Shown piece by piece: positions 1-6,788 of a stretch of DNA of 9,051 bases; positions within the stretch are counted from its first letter, which is position 1, and every line of letters begins with the position of its first letter. A program made the position numbers and the translations under genes. Source of the DNA: Alphaproteobacteria bacterium (lineage in GTDB: Bacteria > Pseudomonadota > Alphaproteobacteria > ATCC43930 > CGMCC-115725). Where the stretch lies: assembly GCA_005888425.1 (NCBI GenBank), contig VAZF01000293.1, forward strand, positions 1-9,051. The letters run 5' to 3'. The notes below the pieces were generated by a model. It did not search any database, was not told the origin of the DNA, and saw only the letters and a list, made by a program, of their open reading frames with translations.

Positions 1-489
1 CCGGTGCAGCCGGATCTGCCGATGTGGATCGGCGGCTCGTCCGAGGCGGCGATACGGCGCACCGCGCGCCTCGGCACGGGCTGGCAGGCCGGCCCCGAGA
101 CGCCGGAGCAGGCCAAGAAGGTCGTCGCCGCGATCAAGACAGCCGCCGCCGAGGAGGGCCGCACGATCGACGAGGATCATTACGGCGCCGGCATCCCGTT
201 CCGGTTTGGGCGGGTGGACGATCCGGCATTGGGGGCGCTGTTCGAGGCGTACCGGAAGCGCACCGGCCGTGATCCCCAGGATTATTTCGCGATCGGCGAC
301 GCCGAGGCGATCGTCGAAAAGATCGCCGACTACGTCGCGGCGGGCGTGTCGAAATTCATCCTGCGTCCCGCCGCCAAGGGCGATGACGAAATGATGGCGC
401 AGACCCGCCGCCTGATCGACGAAGTCTTGCCGCTCGCCGCCGCCCGCTGGCCCAAACCCGCCAAACGCCGCGCGCACGCGGCCGAATGA
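1..489 (+). CDS. LLM-class flavin/F420-dependent oxidoreductase, C-terminal part
   Basis: This is the 3' part of a luciferase-like monooxygenase whose start lies before the window; the frame is open from base 1 (P-V-Q-P-D-L-P-M-W-I-G-G). About 162 residues are visible, roughly the last half of a family member of about 300 residues. The segment P-x-W-I-G-G-S-S-E-A-A followed by R-x-A-R-L-G-T-G-W is the typical late beta-strand and phosphate-binding stretch of the bacterial luciferase TIM barrel. The later G-D-A-E-A-I-V-E-K-I-A-D-Y-V-A-A-G-V-S-K-F-I-L segment is the usual C-terminal 'sequence block, next strand' of LLM proteins. Such enzymes use FMN or F420 to oxidise small organic substrates; the substrate cannot be read here. 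The end is lysine/arginine/alanine rich (K-P-A-K-R-R-A-H-A-A-E) and looks natural. The GTG at 4 is not the real start. Confidence 0.85.
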   Translation, partial: PVQPDLPMWIGGSSEAAIRRTARLGTGWQAGPETPEQAKKVVAAIKTAAAEEGRTIDEDHYGAGIPFRFGRVDDPALGALFEAYRKRTGRDPQDYFAIGDAEAIVEKIADYVAAGVSKFILRPAAKGDDEMMAQTRRLIDEVLPLAAARWPKPAKRRAHAAE

Positions 490-493
490 GGCA

Positions 494-703
494 ATGCCCC
501 GGAGAATTTGGAGTAATCCTGGTAATCCAACAGCAGGCGTCGCGACCCAACTTGGCCTAAGCCGGCAGCAGCTTCGCGAAGCCATCCATAAGATAAAACG
601 CGATGCAAAACTCGGCGCCACGGAGCGCATCACCATATGGGACGACGGCACGGTAACAGATGAATCGAATGTCCCGATCGGCAACGTCTATGAAAAAACC
701 TGA
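494..703 (+). CDS. Small protein resembling a polymorphic-toxin C-terminal fragment
   Basis: This 69-residue ORF starts four bases after the monooxygenase stop. It reads N-P-G-N-P-T-A-G-V-A, then a predicted helical part (L-G-L-S-R-Q-Q-L-R-E-A-I-H-K-I-K), then I-T-I-W-D-D-G-T-V-T-D-E-S-N-V-P-I-G-N-V-Y. From memory, a helix with 'LG.SR..L..AIH.IK' followed by 'V.I..DG.V.D....IGN.YD' is a layout seen at the very C-terminus of Rhs/CDI-type polymorphic toxins; this is resemblance, not a search result. No secretion or repeat domain precedes it, so if the relation is right it is a toxin tip without its delivery part. A GAGG lies only two bases before the ATG, too close for a good ribosome site, and the frame is open into the preceding gene, so the true start is uncertain. 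It overlaps the next gene by 14 bp. Its base composition is more AT than its neighbours. Confidence 0.5.
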   Translation: MPRRIWSNPGNPTAGVATQLGLSRQQLREAIHKIKRDAKLGATERITIWDDGTVTDESNVPIGNVYEKT

Positions 704-989
704 ACCCGGAACGCTGCAGACCTATGCGAGCCTGCGCTTCAGCGGCGATGAGCTCGAACCGCAGCGCTTGACGGCGATCCTGAATGCGCGTCCAGAAGTG
801 GCTTACCGAAAGGGCGATGTATTCAAGGTCAGCAGAGGTCAGGAGGTCCGCGGACGTACCGGCGTTTGGGTAATATCAAGTAAAGGCGATATCCCGAACG
901 GTGCCAAGCCGCCCGTCATCCGCGAAGACATTCGTGATCGGTTGGCGCGCATACCGGCCGAGATCTGGGCCGATTTCGATACGGACTAA
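690..989 (+). CDS. DUF4279 domain protein
   Basis: This 99-residue protein, counted from ATG 690, reads Y-A-S-L-R-F-S-G-D-E-L-E-P-Q-R-L-T-A-I-L-N near its start, then A-Y-R-K-G-D-V-F, then G-R-T-G-V-W-V-I-S-S-K-G. These are the hallmark blocks of DUF4279 (first strand, 'RKGD' turn, 'GxW' strand). DUF4279 proteins have no assigned biochemical role; some sit beside toxin-like genes, which suggests an immunity-type function (inference). I chose ATG 690 over the upstream ATG 660 because the family similarity begins shortly after it. It overlaps the preceding ORF by 14 bp and lacks its own Shine-Dalgarno, so translation is probably coupled. After the GxW strand the protein ends quickly (I-P-A-E-I-W-A-D-F-D-T-D), and members I remember carry a longer helical second half. 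It may therefore be a short variant or 3'-truncated. Confidence 0.65.
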   Translation: MKKPEPGTLQTYASLRFSGDELEPQRLTAILNARPEVAYRKGDVFKVSRGQEVRGRTGVWVISSKGDIPNGAKPPVIREDIRDRLARIPAEIWADFDTD

Positions 990-1104
990 GCGCGCGAATG
1001 CGACCTGATGAAAACCGCTCGGTCCGTTTGATCAGATGGGGCCTAGACACCGCGCGGCTCGCAGCCGGGGGCCGGGCGAAACCGAAGAAGCGCATCGCAG
1101 CGGA

Positions 1105-2349
1105 ATGAGCACATTGCAGGCCGATGTGGTGGTTCTCGGCGCCGGCATGGTCGGCGTTTCGGTCGCGGTGCATCTGCAAAAGCGCGGCAGGCAGGTCGTG
1201 ATGATCGACCGGCGGCACCCGGGCGAGGAAACCTCTTACGGCAATGGCGGGCTCGTGCAGCGCGAGGCGGTTTTTCCGCACCCGTTTCCCCGTTCGGTCG
1301 CCGAGTTGCGGCGCATCGCGCGCAACCGTTCGGTCGACGCCTATTACCACCTGTCGGCGCTGCCGGGCCTCGCTCGGCCATTGTTCGCCTATTGGCGCAA
1401 CTCGGAACCCCGCCGCTATGCCGAGATCACGGCGCAGTGGATCACGTTGATCGCGACCTGCGCCGGGGAGCATGAGACGCTTGCCGAGGAGGCGGGTTCG
1501 ACCGCGCTGCTGCGGCCCGTCGGCTTTATCCGGGCTTACAACGACGCGGCGACGCTCGAGGCCGACCTCGCCAAGGCCGAACGGGCGCGCGATTTCGGTG
1601 TCAATTCCGTCGCGCTCACGCCGGCCAAACTTGCCGAGATGGAACCGCATCTCAGCAACGGCTTCATCGGCGCGCTACATTGGACCGATCCCTACGCGGT
1701 CAACGATCCGCACGCGCTGACGCTGAGCTACGCCGCGCTGTTCGAGCGGCTCGGCGGGCAGTTCGCGATCGGGGACGCGACAACCCTGCGGCGCAATGGT
1801 GCGGGCTGGCGCGTCACGGCGGATGATGGTTCGGTCGTGGAGGCGGAAGACGCGATCGTCGCGCTCGGCATCTGGTCCGGTGGCGTCAGCAGGCGTTTCG
1901 GCTATATGCCGCCGCTCTTCGGCAAGCGCGGCTACCATCTGCATTTCAAGCCGCGGGGCAACGCCGGACTGACCCGCCCGGTGGCATCGAACGGCTTCTT
2001 GCTGGCGCCGATGCGGCAGGGCATTCGCCTGACGACCGGCGCCGAATTCGCGCGCGGCGCGGCCCAGCCATCACCGGTCCAGCTCGCCCGTGCCGAACCG
2101 ATCGCCCGCAGCATCTTTCCGCTGGGCGACGCGGTGGAACCGGCACCCTGGATGGGCGTCCGGCCCTGCACCCCCGACATGCTGCCGATTATCGGCCGGA
2201 TCCCGTCGCAGCCCCATCTATGGGGCGCTTTTGGTCATGCCCATCAAGGCTTCACCTTGGGCCCGACGACGGGACGGCTGCTGGCCGAGATGATGACCGG
2301 CGACGCGCCCTTTGTTGATCCGTCGCCATTCCGGGCGGAGCGGTTCTGA
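1105..2349 (+). CDS. DadA-like FAD-dependent amino acid oxidoreductase
   Basis: This is a 414-residue member of the DAO family (D-amino-acid dehydrogenase, glycine/sarcosine oxidase type). The N-terminus has a Rossmann strand and the dinucleotide motif G-A-G-M-V-G at residues 12-17, followed by V-V-M-I-D-R-R, where the acidic residue binds the FAD ribose. The S-Y-G-N-G-G segment that follows is typical of DadA-like proteins. The C-terminus has W-M-G-V-R-P-C-T-P-D-M-L-P-I-I-G-R and G-A-F-G-H-A-H-Q-G-F-T-L-G-P-T-T-G-R-L-L-A, the standard FAD-closing block of this family. It probably oxidises a D-amino or secondary-amine substrate and passes electrons to the respiratory chain or oxygen; the exact substrate is not readable. 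The frame is open upstream to an ATG at 1036, but those 23 residues are charged and precede the Rossmann fold, so ATG 1105 is preferred. Its ribosome site is weak (AGCGGA). It ends one base from the convergent DUF72 gene. Confidence 0.88.
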   Translation: MSTLQADVVVLGAGMVGVSVAVHLQKRGRQVVMIDRRHPGEETSYGNGGLVQREAVFPHPFPRSVAELRRIARNRSVDAYYHLSALPGLARPLFAYWRNSEPRRYAEITAQWITLIATCAGEHETLAEEAGSTALLRPVGFIRAYNDAATLEADLAKAERARDFGVNSVALTPAKLAEMEPHLSNGFIGALHWTDPYAVNDPHALTLSYAALFERLGGQFAIGDATTLRRNGAGWRVTADDGSVVEAEDAIVALGIWSGGVSRRFGYMPPLFGKRGYHLHFKPRGNAGLTRPVASNGFLLAPMRQGIRLTTGAEFARGAAQPSPVQLARAEPIARSIFPLGDAVEPAPWMGVRPCTPDMLPIIGRIPSQPHLWGAFGHAHQGFTLGPTTGRLLAEMMTGDAPFVDPSPFRAERF

Positions 2350-2350
2350 G

Positions 2351-3109
2351 CTAGGTCGATAGGCGCTGAAGGAAGGCTTGCGCGGCGGCGGGGGCGCGCA
2401 CCTTGGCGCCATTGATGAAATAGAGAAAGACGTCGCGGCCCTCCGAGGCCCAGCCCTTGGCGCGATCGGCCCAACTGTCGAGCGCCGCCGGGGGATAGCC
2501 CGCCGGCTCCTGTTCGACGCAGCGCCGCAAACGGAGATACACGAAATCGCCGGTCAATTCGTCGAAGGCCGGATGCTTTTCGTCATCGACGAGCGCGGCC
2601 GCGATCCGGTATTCGCGCAGCAGATCGAAGAAGGCCGGCGAGCGAAAGCTCTGATGCCGCACCTCGACGACGTGGCGCAGCGCGCGGCCGCCGATCTCGT
2701 TTGGCAACAGTTTCAGAAACGCCGCAAAATCGTCGGCGTCGAATGCCTTGAACGGCGCGAATTGCCATAACAACGGCCCGAGCTTGTCGCCCAATTCGGC
2801 GAGGCCGCTGCCAAGGAAGCGCTCGATGCTGGGACCAGTCTCGGCGAGGCTGCCGCTGCGCTGCGTCACATAGCGCGGCCCCTTCAGCGAAAAGACGAAA
2901 CCGTCCGGCGTCTCGTCACGCCATTTCGCAAAGGTCGCCGGCGTCTGCGTCCGATAAAACGTGCCGTTGATCTCGATTGCCGTGACGTGCCGGCTGGCAT
3001 AGGAGAGCTCCTCGGCCTGGCGCAGCCCGGCGGGGTAGAACGCGCCGCGCCACGGCGGGAACACCCAGCCGCCGATGCCGGCCCGGATCGTGCCGGTGTT
3101 GCTCTTCAT
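2351..3109 (-). CDS. DUF72 (YecE-family) TIM-barrel protein
   Basis: This 252-residue protein has the DUF72 hallmarks in order: G-I-G-G-W-V-F-P-P-W-R-G-A-F-Y-P at residues 11-26, I-E-I-N-G-T-F-Y-R at 45-53, F-S-L-K-G-P-R-Y-V-T from 73, then L-L-W-Q-F-A-P, a H-V-V-E-V-R-H-Q-S-F strand, and D-D-E-K-H-P with D-F-V-Y-L-R-L-R towards the end. The length fits the family. Its members adopt a TIM-barrel fold with a pocket of conserved polar residues, but their reaction is not established, so I assign none. It runs leftward, is divergent from the cupin gene with 46 bp between starts, and converges on the FAD oxidoreductase with one base between stop codons. The ATG at 3109 is well placed because the conserved first strand begins ten residues later. 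Confidence 0.9.
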   Translation of the reverse strand: MKSNTGTIRAGIGGWVFPPWRGAFYPAGLRQAEELSYASRHVTAIEINGTFYRTQTPATFAKWRDETPDGFVFSLKGPRYVTQRSGSLAETGPSIERFLGSGLAELGDKLGPLLWQFAPFKAFDADDFAAFLKLLPNEIGGRALRHVVEVRHQSFRSPAFFDLLREYRIAAALVDDEKHPAFDELTGDFVYLRLRRCVEQEPAGYPPAALDSWADRAKGWASEGRDVFLYFINGAKVRAPAAAQAFLQRLST

Positions 3110-3155
3110 CGCCTGGGTTATAAACTCACGCCATCACCCAGCAAGGAGAAAGCCG
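3110..3155. promoter_or_regulatory. Short divergent intergenic region with cupin ribosome site
   Basis: These 46 bases separate two divergent start codons and must hold the 5' signals of both genes unless promoters lie inside the coding regions. It contains a clear Shine-Dalgarno for the cupin, AAGGAG at 3143-3148, seven bases before its ATG, and this decides that start against the longer open frame beginning at 3075. An AT-rich patch (TTATAAAC, about 3119-3126) is the only promoter-like stretch. I could not define paired -35/-10 boxes or an operator. Confidence 0.4.
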
Positions 3156-3578
3156 ATGCCCGTCAAAGCCGGAGTGGTTCGCGCCGGAGAGCGCACGACA
3201 AAGCAGGGTTCGCCCGACACCTTCACGGGCACCGTGTTCCAGGACCCGGTCATCACCGCGAATTCGCCGTCGCGGCTCGGCGGCTCGGTCGTGACCTTCA
3301 CGCCGGGGGCGCGCACCGCCTGGCACGCCCATCCGGTCGGGCAGACGCTCTATTGCCTGACCGGGGTCGGCCGCATCTGCTTCCAGGGGCAGCCGCCGCA
3401 GGCGATCAATCCCGGCGACATCGTCAATATCCCGCCCAATACGATGCATTGGCACGGCGCCGCGCCCGACCGGCTCTTCGCGCATCTCGCGCTGTCGGAG
3501 GCGGGCGAAAAGGGCGAAGGCACCGCCTGGGGCGAGCACGTCAGCGACAGCGAATACACCAAGCCGGTCAGCGGCTGA
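3156..3578 (+). CDS. Small cupin, hydroxynitrile-lyase-like metal-binding protein
   Basis: This 140-residue single-domain cupin has motif 1 V-T-F-T-P-G-A-R-T-A-W-H-A-H-P-V-G-Q (ligands H57, H59, Q63) and motif 2 P-G-D-I-V-N-I-P-P-N-T-M-H-W-H-G (ligand H98). It closely resembles the manganese cupin (R)-selective hydroxynitrile lyase of Granulicella tundricola. From memory, that enzyme's H53, H55, Q59 and H94 ligands and H96 and H106 match, with a constant offset of four, H57, H59, Q63, H98, H100 and H110 here. Many homologues are annotated only as cupins or as partners of carboxymuconolactone decarboxylase-like proteins, so cyanohydrin cleavage is a possibility rather than a call. It is probably cytosolic; I see no signal peptide from the chosen start. 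That start, ATG 3156, is preceded by AAGGAG at seven bases. The gene stands alone, followed by a palindromic repeat block. Confidence 0.85.
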   Translation: MPVKAGVVRAGERTTKQGSPDTFTGTVFQDPVITANSPSRLGGSVVTFTPGARTAWHAHPVGQTLYCLTGVGRICFQGQPPQAINPGDIVNIPPNTMHWHGAAPDRLFAHLALSEAGEKGEGTAWGEHVSDSEYTKPVSG

Positions 3579-3591
3579 TGGACAGTGATCT

Positions 3592-3724
3592 CCCTCTCCG
3601 CCCCAGCGGGCGGAGAGGGGCGGGGTGAGGTGGGGGATTCCAGAGCGCTCGCCGATAGGCCTACCTCACCCTCCCGCCGCTTCGCGACGGGTCCCTCCCT
3701 CTCCGCCCTGAAGGGCGGAGAGGG
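3592..3724. repeat. Composite palindromic intergenic repeat
   Basis: Most of the gap between the cupin and the amine oxidase is palindromic. Hairpin 1 has a perfect 12-bp stem, 3592-3603 with 3608-3619 (CCCTCTCCGCCC, loop CAGC). Hairpin 2 has the same stem, 3697-3708 with 3713-3724 (loop TGAA). Between them lie GGGTGAGG near 3623 and its inverse CCTCACCC at 3664, plus a third hairpin, 3673-3680 with 3684-3691 around TTC, with one mismatch. The halves are thus inverted copies of one element, the left lacking the small middle hairpin. Such CTCTCCGCCC/GGGTGAGG elements are dispersed in many alphaproteobacterial genomes. There is no T-run after either stem, so a classical terminator is not supported, although hairpin 1 could still stabilise or end the cupin transcript. 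Confidence 0.8.
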
Positions 3725-3741
3725 TTGTTAACGAGCGAGCT

Positions 3742-5001
3742 ATGACAAGCCTTCCGTCCGAGGTGGATGTCGCGGTGATCGGCGCCGGCGCGGCCGGCAT
3801 TGCCGCGGCGCGCCGTCTCGCCGCGGATAGCGGCGTCTCGGTGCTCGTGCTCGAAGCGCGCGAGCGCCCCGGCGGCCGCGCCTGGACCGTCGAGGCTGAT
3901 GGCATCCCGATGGATTTGGGGTGCGAGTGGCTGCATTCGGCCGACCGCAACGTGCTCGCCGCGTTGGCGAAACAGCTTGGGTTCGGGATCAACGAGCGGC
4001 GGCCGGACTGGACGACGCGATTGCGCTATAGCGGCGAGAGTTTAGCGGCCGAGGCTGATTGGATCGCCGAGCGCGAGGCCTTCTACTGGGCGGTGCACCG
4101 CCTCGCGCAGCTCCCTGAGGATTCGCCCTGCTCGGCCGCGCTCACGCCCGGCGGGAGGTGGAACGCTCTGTTGGACGCGACGAGCACCTGGGGCAATGCC
4201 GTCGAGCTCGATCAACTATCGGCCAAGGACAACGACCGTTACGAAGACAGCGGCATCAATTGGCGCCTCACGCGCGGGTACGGCCGGCTGTTCGAGGCGC
4301 TCGCCGACGGGCTTCCGATCGCGTACGGCACGCAGGCGACGCGCATCGATCATCGCGGCGCGATGCTGGCGATAGAAACAAATCGCGGCACGGTCCGCGC
4401 GAAACGCGTCATCATCGCCGTGCCGAGCGCGATCATTGCCGAGGAGCGGCTCGTCTTCGACCCGCCGCTCCCCGACAAGCTGGCGGCGGCGCATGGGCTA
4501 CCGCTCGGCCTTGCCGACAAACTGTTTTTCCACTTCGAGGGCGGCGAGGACATCTCCGAGCGCTATCTGATCGGCTCGACCCGGCGGCGCGAGACGATGA
4601 GCTATCAGATCCGGCCGATGGGGCGGCCGCGCATCTACTGCTTTTTCGGCGGACGCTTTGCCGCCGGGCTCGAGCGCGACGGGATTGACGCGATGGCGGC
4701 GTTCGCGATCGACGAACTGGCCGGGCTGTTGGGAAGCGATGTGCGCCGCAACTTGCGGCCGCTGAGGGCGTCGTTCTGGCGGCGGGACGAATTCGCCCGC
4801 GGCTCCTATTCCTACGCGCTGCCCGGTCACTCCGGCGACCGCGCCAAGCTTGCCATGCCGGTCGATGACCGGCTGTTCTTCGCCGGCGAAGCCTGCTCGC
4901 TCAACTTCTTCTCGACCGCGCACGGCGCTTATGAGACCGGCACAGCCGCTGCCACCGCCGCCCTCGCGCACTCTTTCGCTAGAGGCGGGGGCGCTCGCTG
5001 A
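3742..5001 (+). CDS. Flavin monoamine oxidase family protein
   Basis: This 419-residue amine oxidase shows the N-terminal FAD site G-A-G-A-A-G at 14-19, V-L-E-A-R with E39 as ribose ligand, and R-P-G-G-R-A-W at 42-48, followed by D-L-G-C-E-W-L-H at 58-65, the usual 'DLG..W.H' block. The C-terminal FAD block is F-F-A-G-E-A near 379-384 and S-T-A-H-G-A-Y-E-T-G-T-A-A-A near 391-403. Family members oxidise amines to imines with FAD and oxygen (monoamine or polyamine oxidases, amino-acid oxidases, some phytoene-desaturase relatives); substrate specificity is not readable. No Tat or Sec signal is present, so a cytosolic protein is likely. The start at ATG 3742 puts the Rossmann strand at residue 9, as expected; the ribosome site is weak. 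The 3' end overlaps the convergent histidine phosphatase by 23 bp. Confidence 0.9.
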   Translation: MTSLPSEVDVAVIGAGAAGIAAARRLAADSGVSVLVLEARERPGGRAWTVEADGIPMDLGCEWLHSADRNVLAALAKQLGFGINERRPDWTTRLRYSGESLAAEADWIAEREAFYWAVHRLAQLPEDSPCSAALTPGGRWNALLDATSTWGNAVELDQLSAKDNDRYEDSGINWRLTRGYGRLFEALADGLPIAYGTQATRIDHRGAMLAIETNRGTVRAKRVIIAVPSAIIAEERLVFDPPLPDKLAAAHGLPLGLADKLFFHFEGGEDISERYLIGSTRRRETMSYQIRPMGRPRIYCFFGGRFAAGLERDGIDAMAAFAIDELAGLLGSDVRRNLRPLRASFWRRDEFARGSYSYALPGHSGDRAKLAMPVDDRLFFAGEACSLNFFSTAHGAYETGTAAATAALAHSFARGGGAR

Positions 5002-5575
5002 CGGCGAGGACGCGGATTCCGCCGGGGTGTATCTGGATCGTGCTGATCGAGCCCTGGCCGATCTCGATGCGGTTGTAGAAATCCAGCGGCATGCCGAGCG
5101 CGAACAGCAGCACGCAGCGGATCACGTCGCCGTGGCTGACCAGAACGACGGTCTCGTGCAGATGCCGCTCGTTAAGCTCGATCATCGCCGCGACGATGCG
5201 CTGCTGCACGGCGCGCATGCTCTCGCCGCCGGGGATCGCGGCGAGGCTGCGCTGCGTGCTCCAGGCCTGCCAGCGCGGGTCGGCGCGGATCGCATCAAAG
5301 GTCGCGCCGGTCCATTCGCCGAAATCGAGCTCCAAGAGATCGTCGCGAAACTCGATCGAGAGACTGAGCCGCGCGGAGACGATCTCGGCGGTCTCGCGGG
5401 TGCGCTGCAGCGGGCTGGCGTAGATCGCGGCGATCTTCTCGCGCGCGAGACGCTCGGCTTGCGACGCGATCTCGGCGCGGCCGCGCTCGGTCATGCCGAC
5501 CCCCGGCATGCGCCCGGCGAGCACCTTGCCTAACAGCCCGTGCTCCCCATGCCGCAGAAAGTGAAAGACTCCCAT
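4979..5575 (-). CDS. Histidine phosphatase family protein (phosphoglycerate mutase-like)
   Basis: This 198-residue member of the histidine phosphatase superfamily carries all core residues: L-R-H-G at 7-10 with catalytic H9 and R8, A-S-P-L-Q-R-T-R-E-T-A at 53-63 with R58, E-L-D-F-G-E-W at 82-88 with the acid/base E82, and V-S-H-G-D at 146-150 with H148. The reaction is phosphate transfer from a small phosphomonoester through phospho-His9; the substrate is unknown. The protein is likely cytosolic. It is the last gene of a leftward group: its ATG lies two bases after the serine hydrolase stop, so the two are almost certainly co-transcribed and translationally coupled. Its 3' end overlaps the oppositely oriented amine oxidase by 23 bp. 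Confidence 0.9.
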   Translation of the reverse strand: MGVFHFLRHGEHGLLGKVLAGRMPGVGMTERGRAEIASQAERLAREKIAAIYASPLQRTRETAEIVSARLSLSIEFRDDLLELDFGEWTGATFDAIRADPRWQAWSTQRSLAAIPGGESMRAVQQRIVAAMIELNERHLHETVVLVSHGDVIRCVLLFALGMPLDFYNRIEIGQGSISTIQIHPGGIRVLAVSERPRL

Positions 5576-5577
5576 CT

Positions 5578-6759
5578 TCAGCGCGCTTCGAGGAGCGCGT
5601 AGACGCCGCGCTCGAACTCCCCATGGAGGCGCAGCATTGCAGGATCGGCGAAGGGCAAGAATTGCGCGAGGATCACGCCGGCGACACGGCGCGCCGGATC
5701 GAGCCAGTAATAGCTGTTGAAGATGCCGGCCCAGCTGCCGCTCATCGCGCTGCGGCCGTGGGGCCCGGGCTGCAGGTTCAGCATGTAGGCGAGCCCCCAG
5801 CGTACCGGCATGTTCGGGAACAATTCAAAACGATGCGCGCGCTCCGGCATCCGGCTCGGCACGCTGCCGGCCTGCAATTCGCCGATGTGATTTCGGTTGA
5901 TCAGCGCGACGGTTTCGGGGCGCAGGATGCGCGCGCCGTTCAGCTCGCCGCCATGCAACAGCATCTGCAGAAACCTGAGATAATCGCCCGCGGTCGAGTA
6001 AAGGGTGCCGCCGCCGGAATAAAATTCGGGCTCGGCCGCGAATTCGAAGGATGTCGTCGTCAGCGTGCCGTCAGCCTGCCGCTGATGCACGGTCGCGAGC
6101 CGGGAGCGCTGCTCCCCGGTCGGGGCAAAGCCGGTGTCGTCCATGCCGAGCGGCCCACAGACATGCTCGCGCAGATAAGTGTCGAGCGTTTTGCCGCTGA
6201 GGGCCTCGACGATGCGGCCCACCCAATCGATGTTGATCCCGTATTCCCACCGCTCGCCGGGCTCGAAAGCAAGCGGCTGGCCTAATGCCGCGAGCTTTCC
6301 GCTCGAGGTCGGCGGGAGGCCGGTCAGCTCCGCATAACGCGCCGTGTTCGGGTTCGACCAGTCATAGGTGAAGCCGGCGGTGTGGGTCAGGAGATGGCGC
6401 AATGTGATCGCGCGCTCGGCCGGCCGCAATCTCGGCTGGCCGGCGGCATCGACCCCGTCCAAAAGCTGCGGCCGGGCGAGCGCCGGATCGATATCCGGCA
6501 CGGGATCGTCGAGGCCGATTTTGTCTTGCTCGACGAGCTGCATCGCGGCGACCGAGGTGATCGCCTTTGTCATCGAGGCGACGCGGAACAGGGTGCCGAG
6601 CGTCATCGCGCCGCCGGCGTCGAGATCGCGCATCCCGAACGCGCCCTCGTAGAGGACACCCCGATCGCTCGCCGCGAGCGCGACGATGCCGGGCACCTCG
6701 CGTGCCTCGACCGCATCGCGCAACGCCCGATCGATCCGCTCCTTCACTGCGGTCGTCAT
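5578..6759 (-). CDS. Serine hydrolase, class C beta-lactamase-like
   Basis: This 393-residue protein belongs to the beta-lactamase/transpeptidase-like serine hydrolases (Pfam beta-lactamase family, EstB and AmpC relatives). The nucleophile motif S-M-T-K is at 62-65 within F-R-V-A-S-M-T-K-A-I-T-S, the Y-x-N motif is Y173-G-I-N, and H-L-L-T-H-T-A-G-F at 122-130 is the conserved strand-helix block. The third motif is probably G-S-W-A-G at 341-345 (H-G-R at 334-336 just before), a common variant in esterase-like members. It likely hydrolyses esters or amides rather than being a resistance enzyme. No signal peptide is visible. The frame is open upstream to 6813, but those residues encode the palindromic repeat, so ATG 6759 is the realistic start. 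Codons 228-305 are duplicated, inverted and unaltered inside the aminotransferase gene about 1.6 kb upstream; this copy is the complete one. Confidence 0.9.
   Translation of the reverse strand: MTTAVKERIDRALRDAVEAREVPGIVALAASDRGVLYEGAFGMRDLDAGGAMTLGTLFRVASMTKAITSVAAMQLVEQDKIGLDDPVPDIDPALARPQLLDGVDAAGQPRLRPAERAITLRHLLTHTAGFTYDWSNPNTARYAELTGLPPTSSGKLAALGQPLAFEPGERWEYGINIDWVGRIVEALSGKTLDTYLREHVCGPLGMDDTGFAPTGEQRSRLATVHQRQADGTLTTTSFEFAAEPEFYSGGGTLYSTAGDYLRFLQMLLHGGELNGARILRPETVALINRNHIGELQAGSVPSRMPERAHRFELFPNMPVRWGLAYMLNLQPGPHGRSAMSGSWAGIFNSYYWLDPARRVAGVILAQFLPFADPAMLRLHGEFERGVYALLEAR
5845..6078. repeat. 234-bp inverted repeat, source copy inside the hydrolase gene
   Basis: This block matches the reverse complement of 7682-7915 at every base I compared, with no indel (paired coordinates always sum to 13760). 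The match stops at both edges. In the hydrolase it corresponds to whole codons 228-305 and keeps the reading frame, so this is the ancestral location. Near its edges it carries a 10-bp inverted repeat, CGGCACGCTG at 5857-5866 and CAGCGTGCCG at 6061-6070. Confidence 0.95.
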
Positions 6760-6788
6760 CTCGATCCCGCCGACGTATCTAAAACCGT

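Noticed and set aside
916..1650. A 244-codon minus-strand open frame over the start of the DadA-like gene.
   Set aside because: It is a shadow of the FAD oxidoreductase, whose Rossmann motif and FAD-closing block establish the plus strand as coding.
3592..3724. The hairpins as rho-independent terminators or a CRISPR-like array.
   Set aside because: No T-run follows the stems, and there are only two inverted units without regular spacers.
4850..5533. A 227-codon plus-strand open frame covering the end of the amine oxidase and the phosphatase region.
   Set aside because: It is antisense to the histidine phosphatase, which carries all of its catalytic residues; no motif is visible in this frame.
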